Position numbers and translations under genes: made by a program. Positions 11,960 through 23,957 of a DNA stretch of 64,000 nt are shown piece after piece (within the stretch, counting starts at the first letter, position 1; every line of letters starts with the position of its first letter). A model generated the notes under the pieces. That model had not been told where the DNA came from and made no database searches. It worked only from the letters and a program-made list of their open reading frames with translations. This stretch comes from Rhodosporidiobolus odoratus. Taxonomy: Eukaryota > Basidiomycota > Microbotryomycetes > Sporidiobolales > Sporidiobolaceae. The stretch is from contig JAOANU010000008.1 in the NCBI GenBank assembly GCA_034387635.1, forward strand, positions 806,001 through 870,000, in the 5' to 3' direction.

Positions 11960-13751
11960 ATGCAAGACACTACTCAGGCGGCTCATCAAGCGACACGAGG
12001 GGAGCTCGCGAGACGTGATGACCTTGATTTGGAGGTGAAGGTGCGTTCCTCCGACTGTCGCCGTGGTGCCGTGCTACATAACGCCAATTCCATACACAAT
12101 CAGCTGGGCTCTGCGCCAACCGCCTCGACCCGCTTAGCCAATGATACCAAACCCATTCAACCCTCGTCCCCTTCGCGGAACCGGCCTTATCACCTAACCG
12201 TCGTCCTCAATCCGGCCGGCGGATCCCAGAGGTCTTACGAGTTGTGGAAAGAAGCGGAAGATGTCCTGCAAAAGGTGGACGTGAAACGGTTAACCTGGGA
12301 GGTGGTGGAGACGAAGGGAAAAGAAGACGCTGAACGGATCGGAAGGGAGCTGGCTGTCAAGGTACACCAGGACCAAGGTGAGACGAAAAAGGCGCTTATA
12401 ATCCTGGGAGGCGACGGGACTGTGCACGAGGTATTGAACGGCCTGCTTGTTCGCGAGGGAGGCGAGGTTGCGAAAGTGCCGATGGAGCTTATAATCATGT
12501 GAGTCTCATCTTCTTCACTATCTATGCGATTCCTATATGAGCTAAAACGGTTGTATACTTGCAGCCCTGCTGGTACCGCCAATGCACTCTACTACAGTCT
12601 TTTCCCTCCCTCTTCCCCTCTGTACCCTACGTCGGCTCCTGGCGCCGTCTTCTACTCTCTTCTTTCCTTCCTCGGCAGCCTATCACCCTCAACGCGCGCA
12701 ACAGAGCCTCATGCACAGCCCAAATCTTCCCTTCTGCCCCTCTCCCTCGCTCTCAACTCATTACCGACAGGCGACCAAGTCCTCACGACCGTTGTGACTT
12801 CCGCCGCCCTTCACGCCGCAATCCTACATGACGCTGAAAGCCTTCGGACCTCCCATCCAGGTATAGAGCGTTTCAAGCTCGCCGCTCAGCAGAACGCCGC
12901 CCGGTGGGTCAGCGGGGCCCTCAAGCTGCGTGGCGAGGTCAGGCGATACGACTCGACCAGCAAACGATGGCTGACACTGGAAGGAGATATAGATGGGGTC
13001 GTACAGGTCGAGGGAGAATTCGCTTACATGACTACGGCACTGGTGGATCGGTTTGAACCGAGTTTTGTCGTGGCGCCTTTTCGTTCGCCTTTGCATCCTC
13101 TTTCTCCCCTATCTTCTTCGGACCACTCTCGCGACACCTTAGCGTCGACACAAGATCCCTCGATCGATCTCATCCTCATTCGTCCCCTTCGGCACGCTCC
13201 GACTGCTTTACTCGTCCGTCAAGGTCGAAGCCAAGAAGCGAAGGACAAGTTTGTGGACAGGGTGTGGGAAGTTAGTGGAGGAATGTATCAGGAGGGGAGA
13301 CATGTCAACCTTGTATATGGGCAGGAGGAACGAATGGAAGGTGAGGAAGAAGGAGGCGAGGTTGTCGAGGTTTTCAGATGCGGGGAGTTTGAGTGGGTAC
13401 CGGTAAGCTTCGGTCTCCTGTCCTCACTCAGCACATCGCACTCTTCCGATTCTCCACTCGCCTCTCCAATGTTGCGTCCTCGTATCAGCTACCTTCCCCA
13501 CGCGTTTTTCCCCCTTCTCTTTCATCTCTTCCTCCTGTCTCTTCCTGACCGTATGGTCCCGCTTACGTCTCTTCCAGCCACTGACCTCCCCCTTTCGCCA
13601 CCTCTCGACTGTACAGACCTCAGCTCCTTCTACCGAGCTCAAAGACCGCCTCGTCTGCCTCGATGGAGCTCTACACGACCTAGGCCCGGGCGGGAACCTC
13701 AAGACCAAAGCCTTAGGTGCGGAAGACGTGGGTGTGAGAGTATGGGCTTGA
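11960..13751 (+). CDS. Diacylglycerol/sphingoid-base kinase-like protein (DAGKc domain)
   Basis: Lipid kinase-type fold (DAGK catalytic domain). The N-terminal lobe is HLTVVLNPAGGSQRSYELW, followed by ALIILGGDGTVHEVLNGLL, in which GGDGT is the nucleotide-binding motif. After an intron (12500-12564) comes PAGTANALYYSLF, the usual position of the family's GTxN motif. The C-terminal lobe includes LTLEGDIDGVVQVEGEFAYM, FVVAPFRSP and IDLILIRPL. Exons: 11960-12039, 12104-12499, 12565-13399, about 13577-13751. The start is uncertain: 11960 (MQDTTQ) or 11909 (MCAAW). Whether it phosphorylates sphingoid bases, diacylglycerol or ceramide cannot be read from the sequence. Confidence 0.75.
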
Positions 13752-14273
13752 CGTTAGCATCGTGGGTTGATTCGTTTGTGATCAGTTGTAGACTTGTTGC
13801 CGTACTTTTTTTCTTTGTATTGACGCTCGGAATGCCTAGGCGTGTGCAAGGGAATTTCAGCATGCCGCGCTTGCCTGCTGTTCGTTCGCTGTCGGAACAG
13901 GAGGTACGGTTATTGAGATAAGATTACGGAAAGTGAAGAGGAGAGAAGACAGAAAAGTACGGCTACGAGAAAGAGACACGGGATCAAAAGGAACGGGACT
14001 GAGCGACACGGTATCGTAAGAGATGGAGGAGAAGACAGGCTGGGGCACAGGCACGAGGAGGAAGGTAAACGAAGCTACATCAAGAGGGAAGTAAGGAGAG
14101 ACTGAAAAGAAAGGAGAGGGGATATCAACAGTCAGAGGAATCAGAATGAGCGAAACGGAGAAAACAGGGGAATCGGAGACGAGAGGGGCAACAAACGGAG
14201 TACGAGAGAAAGTGGTCTACGGCGACAGGAATGGAAAAGAGACGAGAGGAGAGAAAAGGGTGGCCGGTCCACG
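13752..14273. other. Convergent intergenic region, purine-rich
   Basis: It lies between the 3' ends of two convergent genes. Strongly A/G-biased on the + strand (13,900-14,260), which inflates open frames. No motif recognised; presumably shared 3' UTR sequence. Confidence 0.5.
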
Positions 14274-16483
14274 TCACACCATTGACGACCAACTAAACCC
14301 CCCAAGCGTCTGCCTCAACGCCTTGGCCTCGTTCCCTGCCTTGACGTATTCCTGATCAAGAAACGGAGAAGGGGACGGCGACAATCCTTGACCCTCGGCC
14401 TCCTCGAGTGCCATCGCATCTTCTGCCTCATCCTTAGATTCGAGCTTCAGATCTTGCAAATTGAACGCGGCTGATAAGGGCGAAATGACACTCGGAGTGC
14501 TAGGGCCGGTAGAGGATTGTTCCGACATTGAGCGGGAGAGGGACGAGTAAGAGGAAGATGGGGACAGGGACGGGGTGAGGACCAGTTTCGGGGGTGGGAG
14601 GGAAGGACGCCGAGATGGTGATGTGGAGAGGGAGAAGAGATCGGACGAAGCAGAGGGATCGAGGAGGGTGACGGGTTCGCCGTGCTCCTTCGGGGCGGGA
14701 GAGGAGAAAATTGGAAAGTAAGACGCCGTTTCCATCTCGATCTCCATGCCCCCGAATCCGAGTCCCGGACCGGTTGCGAGCGGGTTCGGAGCGACGTGAC
14801 TCTGCTCGCGACTCTTGCTGAGCTTGGGTTGACGGACAGGAGAGGACGAGCGTTTGGCCTTTTTCTTCTTTGGACTGGCGGTAGGGGGTGGGCTCGAAGG
14901 GAATACGCCGGTGATGGGGGAGTGGAAGGCACTGGCGAGGCCCGACTGAGGACGTTTCAAGCCGGTGAAGCTCAAGGCTGAATCGATTGTGAGTGAGTCG
15001 CGCTTGGATGCAGAGGATGACTTCGGCGGTGAGCTGGAGAGGAAGTTGAAAAAGTTGGTCCGCTTGGACGAGGAAGGTGGCGGAGTAAGGAGGGTCGGCG
15101 ACGGGGTGGACGTGATGGCGTCAGTCGGATCACTGCGAGAAGCGCCCAGAGGAGGACGCGTTGGCTGGTGGTTGCGCTGACTTGGGTCGAAGGAGAGGGT
15201 GCGCGACAGAGACGGCGTGGGAAGTACACTCGACTCGCTGCCTCCCCGGCTCAGCCTCTTGTGGTTGTCCTGCTTCTCAGGGGAGGACGTCCTGTCGGCT
15301 TTGGCGGCCTTCTTAGGTTGCGAGGGCGAGCCGGCGATGGATTGTAACGAGTTGGTTCGTTGCATGCGGAACCGAGACGAGCTGTGCGAGAAAGCGGAAG
15401 GCGCGACGGGAGGGGCGCCGCCGGAGGAAAGGGAAGAAGACATGGCGGGAGCAGCCAAAGGGAGAGAGTCGGAAGAGGGTTGGCGAAGCATGTTGCCGAG
15501 ACTGGGCAAGAGCATGATGTCAGCCTTCAGCAGGTCAGATGACTGAGGTATAACAACGTACCGAGCAATGGCGGCCGTGTTGTGCACCTCGGGAAGGAAG
15601 TCCATCGAATCTTGCCTGACAAGAGGCTTGCGGCGTTTCGGAGTCGCCTCAGGGTCACACTGCCGGGGCGTAGCTTCCAGGGCCGCGATCTGACGTTCCT
15701 TGCCTGCGAACGACAGTGACATCAGGACCGTTGTAAGCCACGAGAAAGTAGCGAGAAAATAACGCACCGAGCGAGATGATCTTGAGCCTCGTGCTCTTCA
15801 AACCGTGCTTCCAATGTCCTGCAGGTACGTCCAGCTCGACTTCGACCTCGCTCTCGGCATCGCTCTCGGCGTCACCGTCGCCCGAGCCGGCGAAGAAAGA
15901 AGGTTTCCTCGGGACGATCGCGGCACGAGTCTTGGCCTTGGCCAGTCTTCCCGGCTCGTTCTGGGCACGCAGGACGGTACGAGCGACCATGTTGGTGAAG
16001 TTGGGGGGAGCGGGGCCGCTGAGAGCGAAAGGGGCTTGGGTACGAGAATGCTTCTCAAGACAAGCATCGTAGATCTATCGAAATGGGAAAAGTACGTCAG
16101 TCCGGCTGCATCAAGTGCAGGAGGCAGGGACATACCCTTCGAACCAGGTCCTCTTCCTCCTCGGTCCAGTCTGGCTCGTCTTCGTCGTCTTCTTCCGCGA
16201 CCGAGGAAGAAACGCTCGACAAGCTGGAATTCCTCCTCAGCAGGCCACGACGGCCCGGGAAGGGGAAGCCGCTAGGTGGGAAGAGACCGTTACTGGCGAG
16301 AGGCGGAGTCTGTAGTGCGCTGGGAAAGTATTGATCGAAGGCGTTGTTCTGCCATTGAGGAGTAATGGGCGCGCCGGTAAGGGGAGAAGGAGGCGCGCTG
16401 CCAACAGCCGCATTCAGAGTCGCGGTCTGGAGCAGAGAGGGGCGTCTGCCAATGTTTATACTGAGGTTGGGGCGCTCCAACAT
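14274..16483 (-). CDS. Ser/Pro-rich protein of unknown function with one conserved N-terminal block
   Basis: Not recognised. The ATG at 16483-16481 starts MLERPNLSINIGRRPSLLQ. An acidic stretch then leads to DWTEEEEDLVRRIYDACLEK, interrupted by an intron at ~16133-16076 that closes in frame. APFALSGPAPPNFTNMVAR follows. This block looks structured and conserved. The remaining ~500 residues are low-complexity Ser/Pro/Lys with many SP and TP sites (potential CDK/MAPK targets) and a basic KKKKAKR cluster, suggesting a nuclear regulatory protein. Further introns lie near 15,770-15,700 and ~15,555. It ends FSWSSMV at TGA 14274. The nuclear role is inference only. Confidence 0.65.
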
Positions 16484-18501
16484 GGTATGAGGAGGTTGTT
16501 GGAATGTGACGGCCGAAGGGGAAGACGCGTTCAGGAGTAGAGTGACAAGGTTGAGTCTCTGGGAGTGCTACGGGTGATACGCGACCTGTTGAGGGATACT
16601 ATACGAGTTGCGAGTGTATACACGGTAGACAGCGAGTGTAAGCTGCAGAGAAGGAGAGGTCGACTCGCCGAGGCGTCCACCTCACTCGTAATGCACGCGT
16701 CGAAACGCGTTGTCGAGGTATCGTCCCGACATCTCTCCCGAAGAACGGCACAAGCCTGTCTCCCGCCTCGCTCTAGCTTCGCACTGGACAGGATATGTGA
16801 GGCGCTCCCCGACAACGCATGTGCCGCCCCGTCGACAGCCATACAGGCCGCCTTCGCACCGCCGTATACAGCCTTTCCCAGCAGAGGCCCGACCGTCGTA
16901 TCGCAAGCCGATCCTGCGCCTGTCTTCCTCATCGAGAAGCTGCTGACCAGTTCCCGCCTCGGCGAGCAGGCGTCAACCGAATCCGGGCCGCTGCCGGATC
17001 CACAGCCCGGCGGATGCTCAGTGGTCAGCTCGGGATCTGCCTCAGACGACACCTTGTCATAGCCTGCAGTGTGTCTTTCGGATCCTCAGCTTGCCGAGCA
17101 CTGTCTCACGGAACTAAGAAGGTCTAATACACCGCAAGGGAAGTCCGCTCCTCCCGCCGACGGCCGACCTCTATTATATCCTCCTCTTCTCCTGGCAAAG
17201 TCTACCGCAGGCCCCCAGCAGCCTGCGGACCCTAGACGCTGCCTTGCGCTCTCATGCCCCGAAGATCCACACAGGATGCGGAGCAGGCCTGAAGCGGTTC
17301 TAGTTGAGCGAGACGGAACACAGTTTTTGTCTTCGGGCTATCCTCTTCTAGCTACTGCACGCCAGGGTACATACAACTTTGTGAGCCGACGAGCTGACAG
17401 TGGAGCTTCAGGCCATAATGCAGGACAAGCATGCTCTCTGCGCTGCCCTGGTAAAAGAAGCCGAGCAACACATACCTGGCACGACCCAAACAGCCTTTGT
17501 GGCAGCTGTCCCTAGCCATGCTCTCGAGAGCCCCTTGGTGGGACGCACAGGTGCTGCAACATCTGTACCCTTCGGTATTCTACCATCAGTAGCATTTCGG
17601 GCATGGCGGACAGTAATTATTGCACTCACCACACCTTGCGATGCATTTTTCTGCATTTCCTTCTCTTCCAGCTGACGCAGACCGACCTGATAGCTCGCTA
17701 GTCCTTCAAGCTATCTTGGGGGCGAGAGCACAAGTCTGACGGTAAGCATCCAGAGCACATAGGCCGCGTAGAGAAGGAGGAAATCAAGCTGAGAAGGCCA
17801 AAGTAAGCAGAGCAGCCCGTAGTCTATGCACTCCCTACTACACACCTGAGCTCCTGAGACAGAGCTAGATATGTCTAGGCAATGGCATGTACCAGCGGGG
17901 GAGTAACATGAATCTGCGGTCCGCTGCACTTGGTACGCCCTCTCCTTCGCTTTGCAAAGCACTGCATCTATCGACGACAGTCCGCATACGCTTTGCGCTG
18001 CGGCTTGGGCGTGCAATCACTGCTTTCACAGCGTATAGCGCCACCCACCGCGCGCGCGTCAGGAGAGATGTAGACACGAAAAAGATGAAAAAAAAAAGGC
18101 AGAAAAGAGCCCACATCTCCAGGATTACTACTGCCGGAGTGCCGGAGTGGTCTCGCGGCAAGCCCAAGTGGGTACTGCGACCTACTGAGAAAGGGCAGAA
18201 AATACTGTAAATGTGGATCCTTTTCATTACATCGCCCCGTTTGCTAGTCAGCTGTTCCTGCTGCTCCCGTTCCATTCCGGTCGGCCACCCAGGACTCCGG
18301 TTCTCCCCTCTCCCGCTCAGTGCATTGCTGCCAGTCCTTCTAGCCACACCCCGAACAAGGCTAGCTGGCGTCCCAGCAAGACCGTCCGTTCAGAAGTCGA
18401 CCAACGCGCCACCCACGCGCCGCTTCCTTCGATCGCGTCTCTCTTTTGTCTCCCTCCGCCCTCGAACTCGTTTGCCATACACACGTTCTGCGAGGTGGAT
18501 T
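16484..18501. other. 2-kb intergenic region, no supported gene
   Basis: It holds overlapping open frames on both strands (for example 16,531-17,062 on both), as expected from GC-rich non-coding DNA. No family motif or coherent splice chain found. It contains an A-run (~18,086-18,094) and a tRNA-like opening near 18,130 that does not fold (see rejected items). It presumably holds divergent promoters. Confidence 0.55.
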
Positions 18502-20263
18502 ATGACAGCTGGGTACGTCTCAGGACCTCTCTCTACCTGATTGCGTAGCTGACCCTCTTGCCACGGAGCAGATCCAGTTCACCCATTCAGCCTCCTGTTA
18601 AAGTCACCAGACCAGGGTTGAGCAGGTCCGCCAGTGCGATAGTAGCCTCAAAGAGACCTTCACTGAGAGATGGTCAGGCTGGACGACGCGGGCGAAGTAG
18701 TCGACGTGAGAACACCTCGCCTTCTCTCCTATTCTTACTTCGACGAAAGGGGAATTGTCATCCTCGCCCCTGTCCCGCATCTCTCGTATGCACGCTGACA
18801 TGACCTCCTCGCACAGCAATCACCTTTGCCATCCCCGCCGCGGCTCCAGCAACAGGTCGCGAGGGCGAACCAGTTTCCTCTTCTCCCGCCTCGCCATCTT
18901 CCCATCCTCCCAACGAATCCTTCTTGAACCGCATCACCCGCAAACTCTCTCAGTCTCGTACGACCCTCGTACGGCGCGTCTCTGGAGGTGGCGGTGGCTC
19001 ACCCCGCAAATCAACTTCCTCTACCAGAGCTAGTGAAGGCGAGAAGGAAAACCGGCCTGTGTCGTTCATCGCGCCTGCGGGTTCGCCTCCAGCAGTCAAC
19101 GCTGCGCCGACGACGACGATTGATTGTCAACCCGCCAGTCCGCTCAAGAAGGCTCTTCGTGTCTCTGTGGGGTTGAGGAGGACGAAGAGTGAAGCGAAGA
19201 GGGGCGGGAAGATTCAGAATGAGGAGGAAAGGATGGAGGAACTTGTAAGGAGGACGGAGGAGACACAGGAGCCGCATGATGGCTCAGACGGACAGGAGGG
19301 TGCGGTGGCCGCGGCGGCGGCGGAAACGAGGTCCCCTAGGGCGGAGGATTGGACGGAGGTTCACTCGAATCTCGGGAGTTATTTCTGGAGTGATAGCCTC
19401 GGGGTCTGTTGGGAGGGAGGGAGCAAGGTATGTGTCTATCCACCTTGCTTTAGACATCCGTGGTACTAACTTCGCTCCCCGATGCAGTTCACCCCGACTT
19501 CCTCTTCTCCTTTCAACCCTACTCCTCCGATTCCGACGCCCTCCCACCGCCGCGAACTCCCATTCCTCAACCTCTAGCTCGGCGTCGTGCCCCTCCTCAA
19601 CCCGCCGCTCAGTGCAAAGTCGTCTATGCTTCGACACTCTCCTCTTTTCCCCCTCGCCCGCCTTTGCGTCCAAAAACCCCTGAACCGGAGAAGGAGACTG
19701 AGGCGCAGAGGGTCAGGAGGGAGTGGAGAGAGGCTAACGGGCTGGTTACGCCTAGACCGGAGGCTGATGGGCTGGAGGCGGGAGAAGAAGCAGAAGAAGC
19801 CATGGAATGGGAGGGCCAGACGGCCGCCGAAACACCACCCTTGACAAACAGCAGCGTGACGCCCGCTGGAACCAACCCTGAAGCTACAGAAGAAGTGCTC
19901 AATGCGTCATCAACCTCGTCCAGTCGCCCGTCGTTGTCTTCACTCCCCGCCTCAACAGCCGTTTCCTCCACACAACCCATTTCACCACATCATCGTCTCT
20001 CTCCCACTGCCACTACCCTTCCTCGTCCCCTCTCGCCAATGTCCTTCTCGTCAGCGTACTCGACACCCACGAGCGAACCCGCCCAGTTCTACTTTGCCTT
20101 CGAAGAAGAAGAAGAAGAGGGAGGAGAGACAGAAGGGACGAAAAGGGATGAAAGGGATGAGGTGGAAATCGGTGGAGTGAGGATGAGCTCGGAGGGAAGT
20201 GAGACGAGTCTCGAGAGCGTGGCGGCGGCTAGGGCAGCGGCGGACAAGGCGAAAGCAGCGTAA
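18502..20263 (+). CDS. Ser/Pro-rich protein of unknown function
   Basis: Not recognised. ATG 18502 begins a tiny exon (MTAG, 18502-18512). The next exon from 18572 encodes SSSPIQPPVKVTRPGLSRS, and an intron (~18704-18815) joins PITFAIPAAAPATG. The middle is basic (NESFLNRITRKLSQSRTTLV), then acidic. The block DWTEVHSNLGSYFWSDSLG looks structured. After the intron at 19429-19487 the best coding frame (VHPDFLFSFQPYSSDSD ... KAKAA) is not the frame given by the consensus donor, so this junction is unresolved. The C-terminus is Ser/Thr/Pro-rich with a Glu run and ends in an Ala-rich helix. Phospho-regulated cortical or nuclear roles would be guesses. Confidence 0.55.
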
Positions 20264-20795
20264 TGAGCGCAACACGCCGATTTCGCTTCAGTTTTGCTCC
20301 CACTCTTTCCAATCCACCCTCTTTCCCTGCAACTCTCCCTTTATTGCAACCTCCTACCAAGGCAGCTTAATCAGCCGACATGCATCGCCGCGTCCCCACT
20401 CCATCCACCTACCGCTCTTTTCCCGCTTGCAGCTCTCCTTCACTTCGTCCTCGGTCTCCGCTTCCCTCGGCTCCCTCGGCTCCCTCGCATCCGCACTTCA
20501 AGCTTCTGCGCACACACTCATGTATCACTTCCTGCAGTACTTTCCTGTTCGTTTCCGTCGGTCTCAACTGTGTCATCTGTTTCGTTCCGTTTTTTTCCCC
20601 TCCGTAGCTGTTTTTGGGTTTCCAGTTGGATCAGTTACTGTCACACCCGTGTACATTCTTCCCGCAGTGATTGGTCTGGCGCGAGCAATCGAGCGGTTTA
20701 TGGTGAGACACGATATTTGGGCGTCGCGCGCAGACGAACGGCGAGCTTGAGGTTGAAGCACTCTCTGTTACGGCTCCATAAGGTGGTTCAGTAAG
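20264..20795. other. Intergenic region upstream of TRM82
   Basis: Pyrimidine-rich sequence (20,270-20,530) typical of promoters in this genome. No gene or RNA recognised. Confidence 0.5.
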
Positions 20796-23006
20796 ATGCA
20801 GCACCCTGTTCAGGTACTATGCTCTACTACAGAGCATGTCATCACCGCCAACAACACTTTGCTGTCTTGCTTTGATGCTGCGTTCGTCCTGGTTCTCATC
20901 TCTTACATGCAACACAGTGACTAAACGGTACTTTGACCGCAGCACCAACGCACCTATCTCGACTGCAACTCCCCATACCGCCCTGATTCGTCTCGTTGCA
21001 ACCTACGAAGACGATCAAACCAACTCCAACTACCTCATCTCGACGGGCGAAGACAAGCAACTTATCGTGTCCTCCCTTCCAACCCTCGAGGTCATCAACA
21101 AACGAGAACTGTCTAAGCGAGCCAATGCGCTCGATGTCACAGAAAAGGGAGAGATTGTTGTGGGAGATAAATTCGGAGATGTTTACATGTTTGTCTTTCC
21201 CCGTTCCTTGCCCGCATTGCTTTTACTTCGCTGACAAAGGCCGTACCGCAGCTTCCCTTTGCAATACACCCCTCCCCCTCCCTCCGACCCCAAACCGAAA
21301 CCAGAAGATGCCCCAAAGCACCACCCGATTTTGGGTCACGTTAGCATGCTCAACACGCTCGCCTTGATTCCGGAGAACAAGGCTGCAGGGATTGAGAGGG
21401 ACTTGATCGCTACTGGAGACAGGGACGAGCATGTCAGGGTTAGTTGGTTCCCGCGAGGGGAGGTGATTGAGGGTTATGGGTGGGGGAGTAAAGCGTGAGT
21501 ATAACATGTCTTCCCTCGCGGTGCGCATCTGACATTGCGGAACCATACAGTTTCGTCTCCTCCCTGCTCTACCTCGCCCCCTCCACAACTTCTACACCTT
21601 CCCCAGCCTACCTCCTCTCTGGCGGTGCCGACCCTACTCTGCAGCTCTTCTCCCTCCCTTCCCTTGCCCTCGTCGGCCAGTTCCCGATCGAAGCTCTCCT
21701 CATGCCGCACATTGCGGTAGGACCTGAGAGTCCGACACCGGTTCCGGCGGGGAGGAAGAAAGATAAGAAGGGGGGTCTGCAGAAGAAGGGTAACGGGAAG
21801 GTGACTGAGGGCGAGGGCGAGGGCGAGAAGGCGGAGGCAGAAGCTGAGGTGGAAGCGGAGGTGGAAGCGGAGGTGGAGGAAGAGCTGGAGGAACCGGCAA
21901 GGGGTGGCAGGGAGTTGAAGAAGGGATTGGCGGTCATCAAGATGATTGAGGTCGGTACTACCAGGGAAAATGGTGGAGTTGTCGTGCTTGCCGCAGGGTA
22001 CGTCCTGTCTGCTCTACATACGCTTGCTTGCCGTCACTCGCGCTAAACCAAGTCTTCCTCGTGATCCTCATACAGTTCAACTGCCCTCCTCTACATCCCC
22101 TTCTCCCTCCTCCTCCCGCATCTCGCGACTTCATCGCCTGATCTTCCCGCCGTCCCATCCCTCCTTCCCTTCCCCCACCCCATCCTCGACTTTACCCCCC
22201 TCCCCGTTCCCTCCTCCTCCTCCTCAGCCTGCGAATTCCTTCTCTCCCTCGATACCTCTCGCCCCTTGTCCTCCACTTCTCCCCCCTCAGCACCTTCAAC
22301 CGCAACCCCACCTGAACCCAACGATGAACCGCAAGCGCAACCTCAACCTGAAACTCAAGCTCCCCTCGCCCGCGTTTCTCTAACAACCTCGGGAACCCTC
22401 CGAGCTCTCCCGACTCTCACAGCCGATGCCGTTCTCCTCTCTACCGCCATCTCGACCCTCCCCGAGGTCAAAGGCAAAGGCAAAGGCGGAAAACAAACCA
22501 AACTCCCCCTCCTTCCGAGCGTTGCGTCACTTTACCCAGTCTTGCAACTCTTGCATCATCCGGGGGATATCGATGATTTTGGTGTTGGGGTCGGCGAAGC
22601 AGACGAGGGTGGGGTTGGGGCTGGGGCTGAGGCTGGGGAGAACAAGGCTAAAAAGGGTCAAGGAGGGAAGAAGGACAAGATCAAGGTTAAACCGGGAGTC
22701 AAGGATGGACCTGCATCGGCTCGATACCGCGGGAAGAAACGTGGACCAGAGGCGGAGGACGTCGACGGTGGAGAAGCTGGTGGAGAAGGGGAAGATGGTG
22801 GACGAGGGTATAAGAGGGCTAAAGGCAGAGCCGAGACTTTGAGGAGGTACGAGGAGGCCAAGAGGAAGTTGGAAGAGGCTAAGAAAGTGGGGGGAGGGGA
22901 AGGTCAGGCTAGCTTGACGGAGGGGGAGAAGGAGGCGGTTGAGGAGATTGAGGGAGAGGCCAAGGGGACTCAGGCGGCTGAGGAGGAGGGTGCGACGGTG
23001 GCTTAG
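20796..23006 (+). CDS. TRM82: tRNA (guanine-N7)-methyltransferase non-catalytic WD40 subunit Trm82
   Basis: Partner of Trm8; the complex makes m7G46 in tRNA. ATG 20796 starts MQHPVQVLCSTTEHVITANN. Introns at 20882-20942, ~21190-21251, 21494-21550 and ~21999-22076 close in frame. Recognisable WD40 signatures: YLISTGEDKQLIVSSL, EIVVGDKFGDVYIF, PILGHVSMLNTLALIPEN, then the Trm82-typical LIATGDRDEHVRVSWFPRGE leading to VIEGYGWGSKAFVSSLLYL and YLLSGGADPTLQLF. Later blades carry long Lys/Glu and Gln/Pro inserts. The C-terminus has a basic segment (ARYRGKKRGPEAED; ETLRRYEEAKRKLEE) and an acidic tail. It is much larger (~620 aa) than yeast Trm82 (444 aa) because of these inserts. Confidence 0.88.
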
Positions 23007-23252
23007 TTTGGAGGTTGCTCGACGCAGCTCGAGTGCGGGAATAGAGTAGCGACAAAGAAGCGGTAACAGCTGGGTTATCGCTTCCCTTCGATGCGAGATG
23101 CGAGAAGCGCCTGGCGCAAGGTGACACACTTGCAAAGTCGGAGTAGAGTTGTGCTCAATGCAAGTGACACCCGTAAAGCTAAGTTTGAGGGGACCCGCGG
23201 TCGAGCTCCCGCTTTGTCCGTCGAGTCCATAGGTCTAGATATGTGTCAATTC

Positions 23253-23957
23253 CTATTCACACCTACCATCCTTCCACCCCTCTCTCCACCTCTGCGGCAC
23301 CTCTTCACAAACAAACCTCTCCTTACCCAACCTCTCATTGACCTCATTATGAACCTCACACAACCACTTCTCGAGAGCTTCCCTCCCCTGTTCCACCGCC
23401 TTCTCCGGTGGATTCTTTTCCATATACTTCCCTAAATGTCCAGCACAATCTCCACAGGGATACAGAGTAGGTAGAGAATGCAGGAGGGAGAGCATCGAGG
23501 TTTTTTGGTGAGTCGAGGGGAGGGGGGGAAAATAAGATGCGGTGGAGTGCAGGAAAGTCCAGGTGTGTCTGCCTAGTCGGTTTACGTCGGGTGGGCAGTC
23601 GCGTGGGAGTTCGTCGGAAGAGGATGGCAGAGATGCGGCACTTGTTGCTGCCGCTGTTGCGGCGAGTGTGGAGGCGCCAGCGGCTGAGGTTGAAGAGGAG
23701 GAAGAAGAAGAAGGATTGGAAGGGGTTTTCTTCTTGATACCGGCCCAGGATCGGAAGGCGGTACAGGGCTTTGAGGCGCGAAGTAGTTCAATGTGAGTGA
23801 GAATCTTTCGTGCGGGCAGAGGCAGCAAAAGCGAGGGGGGGCGAACCTTGCACACAGTTCCGTCCGGGTTCAACATAGTCCCGGGTGGATGTCCTGATCC
23901 TGGTGGCGCTGGTTTTGCGCCTCCGGAAGAGCTCGGCGTAGGGAATGGCATGGACAT
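23253..23957 (-). CDS. ERV1: FAD-linked sulfhydryl oxidase Erv1
   Basis: Mitochondrial intermembrane-space oxidase that reoxidises Mia40 and passes electrons to cytochrome c. Visible: N-terminal shuttle cysteines in DGTVCKPCTAFRSW; the FAD-binding start DCPPDVNRLGRHTWTFLH; the redox CxxC in LYPCGDCAGHLGKYM; and the structural C-x16-C pair in WLCEVHNEVNERLGKERFVC, ending WKDGRC. A 78-nt intron (23769-23846) splits VCK from PCTAF. It is a multiple of three without a stop, so it also reads through. A Ser/Ala-rich linker separates the shuttle arm from the core. I chose ATG 23957 (MSMPFPTPSSSGG) because Erv1 lacks a long presequence; an in-frame start at 24230 would add 91 residues. Confidence 0.93.
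   Translation of the reverse strand: MSMPFPTPSSSGGAKPAPPGSGHPPGTMLNPDGTVCKVRPPSLLLPLPARKILTHIELLRASKPCTAFRSWAGIKKKTPSNPSSSSSSSTSAAGASTLAATAAATSAASLPSSSDELPRDCPPDVNRLGRHTWTFLHSTASYFPPLPSTHQKTSMLSLLHSLPTLYPCGDCAGHLGKYMEKNPPEKAVEQGREALEKWLCEVHNEVNERLGKERFVCEEVPQRWREGWKDGRCE

Noticed and set aside
16531..17062. Overlapping ~165-codon open frames on both strands
   Set aside because: Mirror frames of similar length in GC-rich DNA, with no motif, no splice context and Arg/Ser/Ala-biased composition. I treat them as non-coding.
18130..18190. tRNA-like start (GCCGGAGTGGTCTCG)
   Set aside because: It resembles the A-box of class II tRNAs, but there is no matching T-arm/B-box within a plausible distance and no acceptor pairing.
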